Assembly: GCF_900100365.1 (NCBI RefSeq)
Contig: NZ_FNKU01000001.1
Location: 1,116,001-1,180,000 of the forward strand
Source: Pseudomonas cannabina
GTDB taxonomy: Bacteria; Pseudomonadota; Gammaproteobacteria; Pseudomonadales; Pseudomonadaceae
Length of the DNA: 64,000 bases
Direction of reading: 5' to 3'
Position numbers and translations under genes: made by a program
Shown here: positions 16,650 to 25,064 of the stretch, piece after piece
Layout: each line of letters starts with the position of its first letter
Numbering within the stretch: the first letter of the stretch is position 1
The notes under the pieces: model-generated
The model's input: only the letters and a program-made list of their open reading frames with translations
Databases searched by the model: none
Told to the model about the DNA's origin: nothing

Positions 16650-17998
16650 GCGCAGCTCAGCCCCAGTTGCAGCCAGGTATTTTGCAGCGGATGCAGCAGC
16701 AGGGCGGCGATCACCATCAACAGGCTGGCCAGCAGCCAGTGACTGCGCCACGGCAAGGCGCGCAACAATGCCTGACGACGCATCAACAGCAGACCGGTCA
16801 CCAGCGCGCCGCCCAGCGCTGCAATGGCAATGCCGGTCAGACCGAACACAAAAGGCAAGGTGCCGAGCAATACCGCATTGCACAGGCTGCCGATCAGCTC
16901 GCAATTGAGCGGCAGGCGCGTGTCACCGGCGGCGTAGGCATAGCGCGCCAGCAGCGCGTTCCACGCGCCGAACATCAGCGGCACGGCGAACCAGGCCAGC
17001 AGTCCCGGCAACGGGCCGCCATGGGTCTGGCCGGGCAGCAGCAGAGTGACCAGTGCGCCCGCCGCGCCGATCAGACCGGCGACGGCCGGCAAGGTCAGCA
17101 AGGTAGCGCTGCCCAACCCGCGTCTCAGCAGCGACAGGCGCTGGTCGCCTGCGCTGCCGCTCATTAGCCCGAGCAGCACCTGGTTCAGGCTCATCAGGGC
17201 GATCAGTGGCAGGTTGATCAGCTTGCGCGCCAGATTGACCCAGGTCACCGCGCCTTCACCGAGCAGCGAGGCGATCATGCGCTCCAGCAAGGCCAGGCCC
17301 TGACTGGCCAGATTGCTGCTTAACAAAGGCCCGATGCGCTGCAACAGTTCGCGCACTGCACCGGCTTCCGACTGCCATTGCCATGGACGCCAGCCCGAAC
17401 GGTACACAGCGGGCAACAACATGCCCGGCATCAACGCGCTGCCCAGCACACAGGCGCTGGCCAGGCCGGTGGAGGTGGACGCGTGGCCGAATACAGCGAG
17501 GTAGATCACCGGCGGCAGGTTGAACAGCAAAGAGCCAAGCCCGGCCAGCACAAACCGTGAACGGGCCTGAAGTGGCACGCAGAACAGCGCATGCAGCAGG
17601 AAACCCGGCGCGCTCCAGGCCAGCCAGCGCAAACCGCTGGCCGACTGCGCATAGCCATCGGCGTCGAGCCCCGGGCCGATCAGGCGCACCAGTCCGTCTG
17701 CGCCGATTGCCAGTAACAGACTTAACGCCACCCCGACCAGCATCAGGCGCGGGGCCATGCCGCCCAGCCAGCGTTGTTGCCGGTCCGCAGAGCGCTGCTG
17801 ATAAAGCGGTAAGGCGGCAGCGCTGAGCAGGCCCGCCGCCAGCGACATGCGCAGCGCTTCAGGCAAAAACATCGAGACCAGAAAGGCATCGCTCTGGCTG
17901 CCCGCACCCCAGGCCGCTACCAGCAGCCATTCACGGGCAAATCCGGCGGCCAGGCCGGTGAGGGTGGCCAGCGTCAGCCAAAGTGTCGAACCGAGCAT
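16583..17998 (-). CDS. pslK: MurJ/MviN-like polysaccharide flippase PslK
   Basis: A 471-residue protein with about 13 hydrophobic segments of the MOP superfamily. The N-terminus TLATLTGLAAGFAREWLLVA and the FLVSMFLPEALRMSLAAGLL segment match the MurJ/MviN signature (N-terminal half conserved in lipid II flippases). In Psl clusters this protein is thought to flip the lipid-linked repeat unit across the inner membrane. It is the last gene of the operon, starting 15 bp after the acyltransferase stop, and its 3' end overlaps the convergent yeiE-like gene. Confidence 0.85.
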   Translation of the reverse strand: MLGSTLWLTLATLTGLAAGFAREWLLVAAWGAGSQSDAFLVSMFLPEALRMSLAAGLLSAAALPLYQQRSADRQQRWLGGMAPRLMLVGVALSLLLAIGADGLVRLIGPGLDADGYAQSASGLRWLAWSAPGFLLHALFCVPLQARSRFVLAGLGSLLFNLPPVIYLAVFGHASTSTGLASACVLGSALMPGMLLPAVYRSGWRPWQWQSEAGAVRELLQRIGPLLSSNLASQGLALLERMIASLLGEGAVTWVNLARKLINLPLIALMSLNQVLLGLMSGSAGDQRLSLLRRGLGSATLLTLPAVAGLIGAAGALVTLLLPGQTHGGPLPGLLAWFAVPLMFGAWNALLARYAYAAGDTRLPLNCELIGSLCNAVLLGTLPFVFGLTGIAIAALGGALVTGLLLMRRQALLRALPWRSHWLLASLLMVIAALLLHPLQNTWLQLGLSCAYGAALLVGLALWLKPWRNVVV

Positions 17999-18013
17999 CG
18001 CGCGCGCCGCTGA

Positions 18014-18835
18014 TCAGTGAAACAAGGTGAACAGGCCTTTGCCGCCCACCTTGTAATTGAGGTTACGCGCACGTTCGCCTTTGACCTCGGCGTTCGGGCC
18101 GCTGACGATGACGTAAGGCGCGACGGGTTTGGACACCACGCTGTTGCCGCCGACCACCGCGCCTTCACCGATGTCGGCGCCGAACGAGAGCAGTGCGCGG
18201 CTGCAGATCCACGCGTAGTCGCCGATGAACACCGGCCCGCCCACGGCCCAGAACTCGGGCTCGTTGAGGTCGTGGCCGCCAGCGATGATCAGCACGTGCG
18301 AGGCGATGGTGACGTGATCGCCGATCACCAGCCCGCCGCGGGCATCGAGCTGGCAGTGCCAGCCCACGGTGGTGTCATTGCCGATGCGCAGGCTGTCGAC
18401 ACCCAGCACTTCGGTGTTGCGCCAGACGGTCGAACCCTTGCCGATCTTCGCCCCGCCCATGCGCAGCCACAGCAGGCGCAGGGTGTGGCTCGGAATCTTG
18501 CAGATCAGGATGTTGTAGGTCTGTTCCCAGACGCGCAGCATGCGGTCGCGCAGGGTTGGCCAGTTGATCCCGTACAAGGGAATCAGCGCGCCAAGGGTTT
18601 CGCTGGCCAGCAGTTTGTAGAAGCGCCGCGCCAGCGGGTGTTCGATTCGGGGCTCGATATTCAGGTAGCAGATGAACGACAGTGTGCGCTCTTTGATACG
18701 TGTCTCGAAACACACTTCGTTGTCCAGCATCCACTGGTAGGCCGCTTCCAGCTCTTCGAGCGGCACAGCCATCTTGCGTGCGTAGTCAGGCAGCGCCTCT
18801 CTGAGGTTGTGTGAGTGCAGCATGCGGTGTTTCAT
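18014..18835 (-). CDS. Hexapeptide-repeat acyltransferase of the psl operon
   Basis: A 273-residue protein. Residues about 130-250 form a left-handed beta-helix of hexapeptide repeats: GAKIGKGSTVWRNTEVLGVD, IGNDTTVGWHCQLDARGGLV, IGDHVTIASHVLIIAGGHDL (the His is the likely catalytic base) and IGEGAVVGGNSVVSKPVAPY. The N-terminal 120 residues are helical and unassigned. Such enzymes transfer acetyl or other acyl groups to sugars, so it may acylate the Psl repeat unit. The ATG overlaps the pslJ stop (ATGA). It has no counterpart at this place in the P. aeruginosa psl operon, where PslL is a membrane acyltransferase of a different fold. Confidence 0.83.
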   Translation of the reverse strand: MKHRMLHSHNLREALPDYARKMAVPLEELEAAYQWMLDNEVCFETRIKERTLSFICYLNIEPRIEHPLARRFYKLLASETLGALIPLYGINWPTLRDRMLRVWEQTYNILICKIPSHTLRLLWLRMGGAKIGKGSTVWRNTEVLGVDSLRIGNDTTVGWHCQLDARGGLVIGDHVTIASHVLIIAGGHDLNEPEFWAVGGPVFIGDYAWICSRALLSFGADIGEGAVVGGNSVVSKPVAPYVIVSGPNAEVKGERARNLNYKVGGKGLFTLFH

Positions 18836-20259
18836 ACGGAGGCTTCCAGCTTGGGTGAGGCAACAGGGTGGCTTTCAGGTGCAACGGCGCTTTTTGCGTT
18901 CAGGGTGCGCATGCGTCTGGTTTCGTGCAGGCTGATGCCGATGAACAGCCAGAACAATGCGGCCAGCACGCTGGTAAAACTGAAATAGTGGTCGAACAGG
19001 CCACTGAACAGCGCGGCCAGCACGCCGATCATGCAGCCCAGGGCGATGGCGTTGTCGCGGGTCAGGACGATCCGTCCGCTGAACGGGCGCACCTCTTTCC
19101 ACCAACTGACCGTCACGGCGATGAACAACAGCATGCCGGGCAGGCCGATTTTGTAGATGAAGTTCAACCACAGGTTGGAGATACCGAACTGCGTGTAGCC
19201 GATAACCGGCGGATCGGTCTTGAAGCCGATGCCGAACGGGAAGGTGGCCATGGCGTCCGGAAAGTGGCTGTACTCCAGAAAGCGAATCGCGGTGCTGACG
19301 TCGTCATCGGTGAACAGCCCCATCAGCCGCTCTTGCAGCGGTGGGTAGAACATCAACAGCAAGACCCCGGCGACGTTGCCGCCCGTCAGCAAGCGTCCGA
19401 GGTGTGGAATGCGGCGGTGCGCCATCCATAACATCAAGGCCAGCAGACTCACCAGTGCCCCGCGTGAACCGGTCAACAACAGCCCGATGGCGCCCAGCAT
19501 CGCCACCGCCAGGCCCAGCTTGCGCGCCGAGCCGCTGCGGGTTATGCCGAAGCAGAACGCCAGCGGCAGCAGCATCGCGAGCGCACCGCCCGCCACGTTG
19601 GGGTGCATCCACGGCGAGCCCATGCGGCTGGAAAACGATTGCAGGCTTTGGGTGAGGGTGTCCGCGCCGCTGTAGCCCAAGCTGCCGAGGATCGGGATGA
19701 TGGCGGTCGCCGTGCCTTTGGCCACATAGAGCGAAATCGACAGCAGCAGCATCAGCAGGGTCCCGCCGAGCAGCGCCATGACCGCGTTTTCAAGGTTTTT
19801 GCTGTCGGTCAGCAAGCGCGGGACCAGAAACAGGATCGACAGGTTGAACAGCCAGCGCACCCAGTTGATCGGTCCGTTGCCCTCGGCAACCACCGTCAAT
19901 TGGCCAACCAGAAACGGGAAGGCACTGAACAGCATCAGCGCCACCAGCAGCTTCTCGGTGCGCAGCATGCTCGGCACGCGGGCCTGTTCCTGAAACATGG
20001 CCTGCAACAGGTAGCTGCCCCAGGTCAGCATGATCAGCGCTTCGGACACCGTGGTGCGAATGCCGATCTGCACCGTGGAGTAGGGCAGAAATGTCCCGAT
20101 CAGGCAAAACAGCAAGAGGCCCAACACCGGGCGACGAATCACCGTGGCGGCCGCCGCAAGGCCGATCGCGGCCAGCAGCACGAAAGGCGCTGGCAGCAGC
20201 CAGACCATCACGCCGAACATCAGGCTGAACAGTAATCCCACAGGCAAGGCCAACGGCAT
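18832..20259 (-). CDS. pslJ: O-antigen ligase/polymerase-like membrane protein PslJ
   Basis: A 475-residue protein with about eleven membrane segments and a large periplasmic loop between roughly residues 200 and 240 (SFSSRMGSPWMHPNVAGGAL), the layout of the WaaL/Wzy group. The segment LGAIGLLLTGSRGALVSLLA holds the conserved SRG motif of this family. In Psl systems it is the candidate polymerase acting on flipped repeat units in the periplasm. It overlaps pslI by one base at its start and the acyltransferase by four at its end. Confidence 0.87.
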   Translation of the reverse strand: MPLALPVGLLFSLMFGVMVWLLPAPFVLLAAIGLAAAATVIRRPVLGLLLFCLIGTFLPYSTVQIGIRTTVSEALIMLTWGSYLLQAMFQEQARVPSMLRTEKLLVALMLFSAFPFLVGQLTVVAEGNGPINWVRWLFNLSILFLVPRLLTDSKNLENAVMALLGGTLLMLLLSISLYVAKGTATAIIPILGSLGYSGADTLTQSLQSFSSRMGSPWMHPNVAGGALAMLLPLAFCFGITRSGSARKLGLAVAMLGAIGLLLTGSRGALVSLLALMLWMAHRRIPHLGRLLTGGNVAGVLLLMFYPPLQERLMGLFTDDDVSTAIRFLEYSHFPDAMATFPFGIGFKTDPPVIGYTQFGISNLWLNFIYKIGLPGMLLFIAVTVSWWKEVRPFSGRIVLTRDNAIALGCMIGVLAALFSGLFDHYFSFTSVLAALFWLFIGISLHETRRMRTLNAKSAVAPESHPVASPKLEASV

Positions 20260-21359
20260 CAGCGTAATTCCTCCAGCGCGGCGCGCACGCGTGTGCAGAA
20301 GGCATCCAGGTGATAACGTTCGGTCCAGTCGCGAGCCACGGCGGGGTCCTCTTCAGGTGCCTGCGCCAGGGTACCCATCAGGCGAATCAGGTTGCCGCTG
20401 TCGGTGGGTGAAAAACGCGGACTGTCGGGTGGGGCGACCTCATCCAGCGACGAACCGCTGGCGACGGCGACCGGCGTACCCACATTGAGCGCCTCGATCA
20501 CCGGCAGGCCGAAGCCTTCGCACCACGACGGCTGCCAGAGCCGCTCGGCATTGCGATAGACCGCATGCAGCTCAGCGTCGCTCAGGCCGGTCAGCACGTG
20601 CAGCCCCGGCAACTGACGCTGGGCTTCGGTCAGCGGTTCATCGCCACCGACCAGCACCAGCTCGGGCGTGTCGACGAACTGCATGCGTGCGGTCTGCCAG
20701 GCCTCGACGAACCATTTGATGTTCTTGCGCGGCTCGCGCGTGCCCACGCCCAGCCAGTAGCGCACAGGCAGACGCAGCTGACTGATGTCGGCCGGTTCGC
20801 CGTTGAAGTTTTCCACCAGCAGCGGCACAACGCGCAGCTTGTCCTTGATCTGTGGGAACAGACGCACGGCCTCGTCTGCGGTGAACTGCGACGGGGTCCA
20901 GATCTGGTCAGCGACTTTCAGCGACCAGGCAATCGACAGGTAATCGGTCAGCCGATAGATGCGCGCTTTCAGGCGTGAGCCGTGATTGTTCTGCTGAGTG
21001 AGCTGAAACAGGTCGTGCAGTTGCAACACGTAGCGCATTCCCGCCGGTTTGCGGCCCAGTGGCAAACCCATATTGATGTTGGCAACGTAGATTTCGATCC
21101 CGGCGTCGCGCAGTGCCTGTGGCAGCCAGGCGCCTTCGAAGCGCAGCCGGTCCGGCAGGCGATGCACCGAATCCAGTGGCGCGGCCCAGCGCGGTGCGTG
21201 CATCAGGCGGCGTACCGGATGGTCATAAGGCGCCACGCCGAACAGTTGCAGTTGGACGTCCGGCTGCGCGCGAAACGCCCGTTCGAGGGCCAGGTTCTGG
21301 CGGCCGATGCCGCAGATGGGATAACCGGCTGCCGCGCGGTAATCAAGTCCTATACGCAT
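20259..21359 (-). CDS. pslI: Group 1 (GT4) glycosyltransferase PslI
   Basis: A 366-residue GT-B glycosyltransferase. The N-terminal domain starts MRIGLDYRAAAGYPICGIGR. The nucleotide-sugar domain begins near YWLGVGTREPRKNIKWFVEA (about 190) and has the EX7E-type motif in SWCEGFGLPVIEALNVGTPV followed by VASGSSLDEVAPPD. It is cytoplasmic or at the inner membrane face, adding one sugar of the Psl repeat unit. It overlaps pslH by ten bases and pslJ by one. Confidence 0.87.
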   Translation of the reverse strand: MRIGLDYRAAAGYPICGIGRQNLALERAFRAQPDVQLQLFGVAPYDHPVRRLMHAPRWAAPLDSVHRLPDRLRFEGAWLPQALRDAGIEIYVANINMGLPLGRKPAGMRYVLQLHDLFQLTQQNNHGSRLKARIYRLTDYLSIAWSLKVADQIWTPSQFTADEAVRLFPQIKDKLRVVPLLVENFNGEPADISQLRLPVRYWLGVGTREPRKNIKWFVEAWQTARMQFVDTPELVLVGGDEPLTEAQRQLPGLHVLTGLSDAELHAVYRNAERLWQPSWCEGFGLPVIEALNVGTPVAVASGSSLDEVAPPDSPRFSPTDSGNLIRLMGTLAQAPEEDPAVARDWTERYHLDAFCTRVRAALEELR

Positions 21360-22567
21360 GAGCGCGATCCTTGCTTGGGGAGCGAAAAACGGTTGTAGAT
21401 CACTTCCAGTTGAGCGGCCGACACAGACCAGTCGTGGCGGGCGCGTACGTAAATACGGCCAGCTTCACCGATCTGCTCGAGCCGGGCAGGTTTGTCGATA
21501 TATTCGACGATCAGCGTCGCCAGCCCGGAGGCTTCTTCGCTGCCCAGATAATGTTCGCCATTGGTGACCGACAGGCCGGAAACACCTTGTGCCGTAGTGA
21601 CCACCGGCAGCCCGGCGGCCATGGCCTCCAGCGTCTTGAGTTTGGAGCCGCCGCCCTGACGCAACGGCGCGAAGAACATCGCCGCCGTGGCCTGCAACGC
21701 GCGCAGATCCGGGACGAAGCCCAGCCATTCGATGCGCGGATCGGGCCAGCGCTCACGCCAGGTTTCAGGCATGCCGAAGCCGCCGATGGCGAAGCGCACC
21801 TCCGGTGCCTGAGCCCAGACCTCGGGCATGATTTCGTCCAGAGCCCACTCGATGGCGTCGATATTGGGGCCGTATTCATAGTTGCCGATGAACAGCAGGC
21901 GGTGGCTGGTGCGGTTGGCATGAACGCTGGCGTAGTGGCCGCAATCGACGCTGTTGACCACGTACGACGTCGCCCTGCCGCTCAGGCGTGAGAGCGCCTT
22001 GGCGTCGTCTTCGGTCACGGCAATCAGCTCGCCGGTCTGCTTGAATACGCGTTTTTCCCAGCGCCGGTAACGCCAGCGGTCGTACACGGCGAACAGCCCG
22101 GCCCAGCGCGGCAAACGGTCGTAACTGGCCGCGCCAAGGTCGGACTCAACGTTATGCTCGGTAAGCACGAACGGCTTGCCCGAGCGCTTGAGGGCGCGTT
22201 CGAAGGGTTGGAACGAATAGGTGTGCTGCAACTGGATGATGTCCCAGTCTTCCTTGAGCAGTTCTGCGAAAACCTGTTCCAGTTGTGGTGCGTAACCATT
22301 GATGCTGGCCAGCATGGGAGGCGGCGCAAAGGCTATGGCCAGCAAGGTGCGCAGGCTGAACAGCGGGCGGCGGTCGACCACGATCAGGCGTTCCAGCCAG
22401 GGCTCGACTGCGGCGCGGCAACTGTCATCCAGCGGGGTTTTGGACTGCACCAGCAAGGTGATGCGATGACCACGCGCCGCGAGGTTGCGCAGCAAGTGAT
22501 ATTCCCGGGTCTTGCCGCCACTGGTAGTCGGCCACGGCAGGTAGGGGAGTGTCCATAGAATTCGCAT
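21350..22567 (-). CDS. pslH: Glycosyltransferase PslH
   Basis: A 405-residue GT-B enzyme: N-terminal MRILWTLPYLPWPTTSGGKT with the glycine-rich acceptor loop, central DIIQLQHTYSFQPFERALK and LTEHNVESDL, and C-terminal GNYEYGPNIDAIEWALDEIM and LRQGGGSKLKTLEAMAAGLP (donor site). This is the pattern of GT4 transferases that build exopolysaccharide repeat units on the lipid carrier. It begins three bases after pslG and overlaps pslI, so it is translated as part of the operon. Confidence 0.87.
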   Translation of the reverse strand: MRILWTLPYLPWPTTSGGKTREYHLLRNLAARGHRITLLVQSKTPLDDSCRAAVEPWLERLIVVDRRPLFSLRTLLAIAFAPPPMLASINGYAPQLEQVFAELLKEDWDIIQLQHTYSFQPFERALKRSGKPFVLTEHNVESDLGAASYDRLPRWAGLFAVYDRWRYRRWEKRVFKQTGELIAVTEDDAKALSRLSGRATSYVVNSVDCGHYASVHANRTSHRLLFIGNYEYGPNIDAIEWALDEIMPEVWAQAPEVRFAIGGFGMPETWRERWPDPRIEWLGFVPDLRALQATAAMFFAPLRQGGGSKLKTLEAMAAGLPVVTTAQGVSGLSVTNGEHYLGSEEASGLATLIVEYIDKPARLEQIGEAGRIYVRARHDWSVSAAQLEVIYNRFSLPKQGSRSCV

Positions 22568-22570
22568 GCG

Positions 22571-23884
22571 TCAGGGTTTCCATTCCAGAATCTGTAGCGT
22601 CGGCTTGAGCAACAACGTAATGCCCTCGCTGCCGGACAGCGGCGTACGCCCGCCGGTGAGCGGATCGTGCACAACGGCGGCGGTGATGTCCGGAAAGGTC
22701 AGAAACGTGCCCGCGGCACTCCAGAACATCAGCAAGCGCGTGCCATCGGCGCGGCTCCAGGGCACAGCGTACAAATCATCGGGTACACGGCTGACGGCAG
22801 GCGCGTCGGCAGGTTGCAAACGCGGACCGGTGATCGTCAGAAAGTTTTTCAAGGCACCGTAGACAGCCTTGGGGTCGGCTTGCAGGTCAAGCAATCCGTA
22901 GCCCTGGTCGCGGGCCGAGGCGCGCTCATCGAGGTCGCTGAGGTTGAACAGAAAGATGCGCTGGAAATCCATCGCGCTCATCAGCGCCAGACGCCGCAGG
23001 GTGAAATCTGCCTGACCATTGGTGCCGATCAGGCGCTGCATTTCCACCGGGCCCGAGTAGCTCGACCAGCCCCATTCGGTGGCCCAGACCTGGGTGACGC
23101 CGTTGCCGTGCAGCAGGTTGTTCATGGCATTGGCGCGCACCAGAAAATCCCGGTCGGGCACCGAGTCGCCTTCCGGGTATTCGGAATACGGGTGGTAGGC
23201 GGCCACGATGTTCTGCTTGCCGAGGCCGTTTTCGAGCAAAGTCTGCAGCATGTAGCCAGAGGTGCTGTGCATCTGGCTGTAATAGGCCATGCCGGCGGTG
23301 ACGATGGTCTTGTCCGGCAGCACCGAACGAATCGCGTTGGCCGTGGTGGTCAGCAATCGGCCATAGGCGGCCGGGTCTTCCTTGGGCAGCCAGATGATGT
23401 TCGGTTCGTTCCACACCTGCCAGTTGCCGACCTGCGGATAACGCTGGGCAAGGGCGGCCATGCGTGCCGCGAAGAGGTTGAAATCCGTGGGCGGGTACTG
23501 ATCGCGGCTGGCCGCGTCGGCCGGAGCACTGCTGGCGAAGGGCGCCGAGCCCACCAGATACGCCAGTGTGTTGTAATTGCGGGCCTTGATCGCGGCCATG
23601 GCCGCGTCCAGTTCGGCCAGCGCGTACTGGTCCTTTTTGGGCTCGATGATCGGCCAGTGGATAGTCAGTCGCACCCAGTTCAGGCCCAGATCGTCGAGAC
23701 GGTTCATCTGTTGCTGGTAAATGTCCGGGGCGAAATACTGGAACTGCACGTTGACGCCCAGAAAATCCTTCCAGACCACCTCGCGAGGCGCTTTCAGGAC
23801 GGTCGCTGCCTGAACCGCGCAGCTCAGCAGGGTGGTCATCAGCGCAGCCGTGAGGGGCTGCCGGAATCTGGACGGACGTTGCAT
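22571..23884 (-). CDS. pslG: Endoglycosidase PslG (GH39-like)
   Basis: A 437-residue exported glycoside hydrolase. The N-terminus (LTAALMTTLLSCAVQAATVL) is a signal peptide; the LLSC at residues 19-22 could be a weak lipobox. The barrel carries both expected glutamates: the acid/base Glu-160 in GNWQVWNEPNIIW and the nucleophile Glu-270 in TQVWATEWGWSSYSG, as in PslG of P. aeruginosa, which cleaves Psl in the periplasm. It sits one base after pslF and three before pslH. Cleavage of nascent polymer or quality control is the usual proposal. Confidence 0.9.
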   Translation of the reverse strand: MQRPSRFRQPLTAALMTTLLSCAVQAATVLKAPREVVWKDFLGVNVQFQYFAPDIYQQQMNRLDDLGLNWVRLTIHWPIIEPKKDQYALAELDAAMAAIKARNYNTLAYLVGSAPFASSAPADAASRDQYPPTDFNLFAARMAALAQRYPQVGNWQVWNEPNIIWLPKEDPAAYGRLLTTTANAIRSVLPDKTIVTAGMAYYSQMHSTSGYMLQTLLENGLGKQNIVAAYHPYSEYPEGDSVPDRDFLVRANAMNNLLHGNGVTQVWATEWGWSSYSGPVEMQRLIGTNGQADFTLRRLALMSAMDFQRIFLFNLSDLDERASARDQGYGLLDLQADPKAVYGALKNFLTITGPRLQPADAPAVSRVPDDLYAVPWSRADGTRLLMFWSAAGTFLTFPDITAAVVHDPLTGGRTPLSGSEGITLLLKPTLQILEWKP

Positions 23885-23885
23885 A

Positions 23886-25064
23886 TCATTTCACCTCGCA
23901 GGCCTGTCGGAAAACATCCCGAAAACGTTCAGCAGTGAGGCTCCAGACCCGGGACCTGCCCATGTCCAGCGCCTTCTCCGCCCATTGCACAACCAGATCC
24001 GGTGTCGCGCAGACATGCGTCAAGGCATTCGCCAGGCCCTCGACGTCACCCTGCGGATAAATCATGCCGTTGCCATGCGAGACTTCTTCGGCAAACGAGC
24101 GGGCATCCGAGGTAATCACGCCGCGTCCGCAGGCCACAGCCCAGGACAAGGCGCCACTGGTGCCGCGCAGTTGGCCGAGAATCTTCAGTTTGCTCGATTC
24201 ACGATAGGGCAGCACCATCACATGGTGGGCCTTAATCACCTTCGGGATCTGTTCGGCGGGCAAGTCCAGTTGCCAGTCGACGAGGTCGGTCAGGCCCAGC
24301 CGACGGATATGCAACCGCAACTGTTCCAGGTAACTGCCGGACGGACCGAACGCCATTTCCGGCTCGCTGCCCCCGGCGAGCGTCAGGCGCACGTTCGAGC
24401 GCAACGCTGGCTGGGCGGTGAACACGCTGGCCAGCGCGTCCAGCAGGTCTTCGATCCCCTTGCCGCGATAGATAAACCCGAAGTACAGCAGGCGCAGCGG
24501 TTTCAACGGTGGCAGGGGTTGCGGTTCAATGGCCACGTTGCCGTGATTGATCACCACCATTTGCTCCGGCTTGAGGCCCATGCGCTGCATGAGGCTGCGA
24601 CTGCCGGCCTGGGTGAGGGTGATCAGGCGCGTCATGTGCCGGGCCAGTTGCCGTTCTTCATGCAAGCACAGCGGATCGGCCAGCACCGTGGCGATCTCCG
24701 GCAAGGGCGAGCGCATGCCGCTGGCGATGGACAGCGGCCAGGGCAGTTTTTCCCGACGCCAGACCAGTCGTTCGGGGTCATGAACGGTGGCGGTCAGTGG
24801 CAGTGTCGGAAAGCGCCGACGCAGGCTGCGCAACGCCTGAAACTCCGCAAGCCGCCCGCCACCCAGCTCGGCATGCACCAGATCGATGCCGCTCCAGTCG
24901 GTGTCCGCCACTCGCTGTCCGACCGCGCGAGGGTCGTTGCCGATCCCCTGCAATGGCGTGCTGATTTGCAGCCCGAGGCCTTCCAGCGCCTGGCGAAGGT
25001 GCCCGGCATAGTCGGCGATGCCGTTCTGCTCAGGAGGTAGCGGGGCCAGCAGGGCAATGCGCAT
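23886..25064 (-). CDS. pslF: Glycosyltransferase PslF
   Basis: A 392-residue GT4-type enzyme starting MRIALLAPLPPEQNGIADYA, the typical GIADY acceptor-loop N-terminus. Donor-domain motifs are LRLLYFGFIYRGKGIEDLLD (about 190) and VLPYRESSKLKILGQLRGTS followed by GALSWAVACGRGVI. It adds a sugar to the growing lipid-linked Psl unit at the cytoplasmic face. The ATG overlaps the pslE stop by one base; the stop is one base before pslG. Confidence 0.86.
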   Translation of the reverse strand: MRIALLAPLPPEQNGIADYAGHLRQALEGLGLQISTPLQGIGNDPRAVGQRVADTDWSGIDLVHAELGGGRLAEFQALRSLRRRFPTLPLTATVHDPERLVWRREKLPWPLSIASGMRSPLPEIATVLADPLCLHEERQLARHMTRLITLTQAGSRSLMQRMGLKPEQMVVINHGNVAIEPQPLPPLKPLRLLYFGFIYRGKGIEDLLDALASVFTAQPALRSNVRLTLAGGSEPEMAFGPSGSYLEQLRLHIRRLGLTDLVDWQLDLPAEQIPKVIKAHHVMVLPYRESSKLKILGQLRGTSGALSWAVACGRGVITSDARSFAEEVSHGNGMIYPQGDVEGLANALTHVCATPDLVVQWAEKALDMGRSRVWSLTAERFRDVFRQACEVK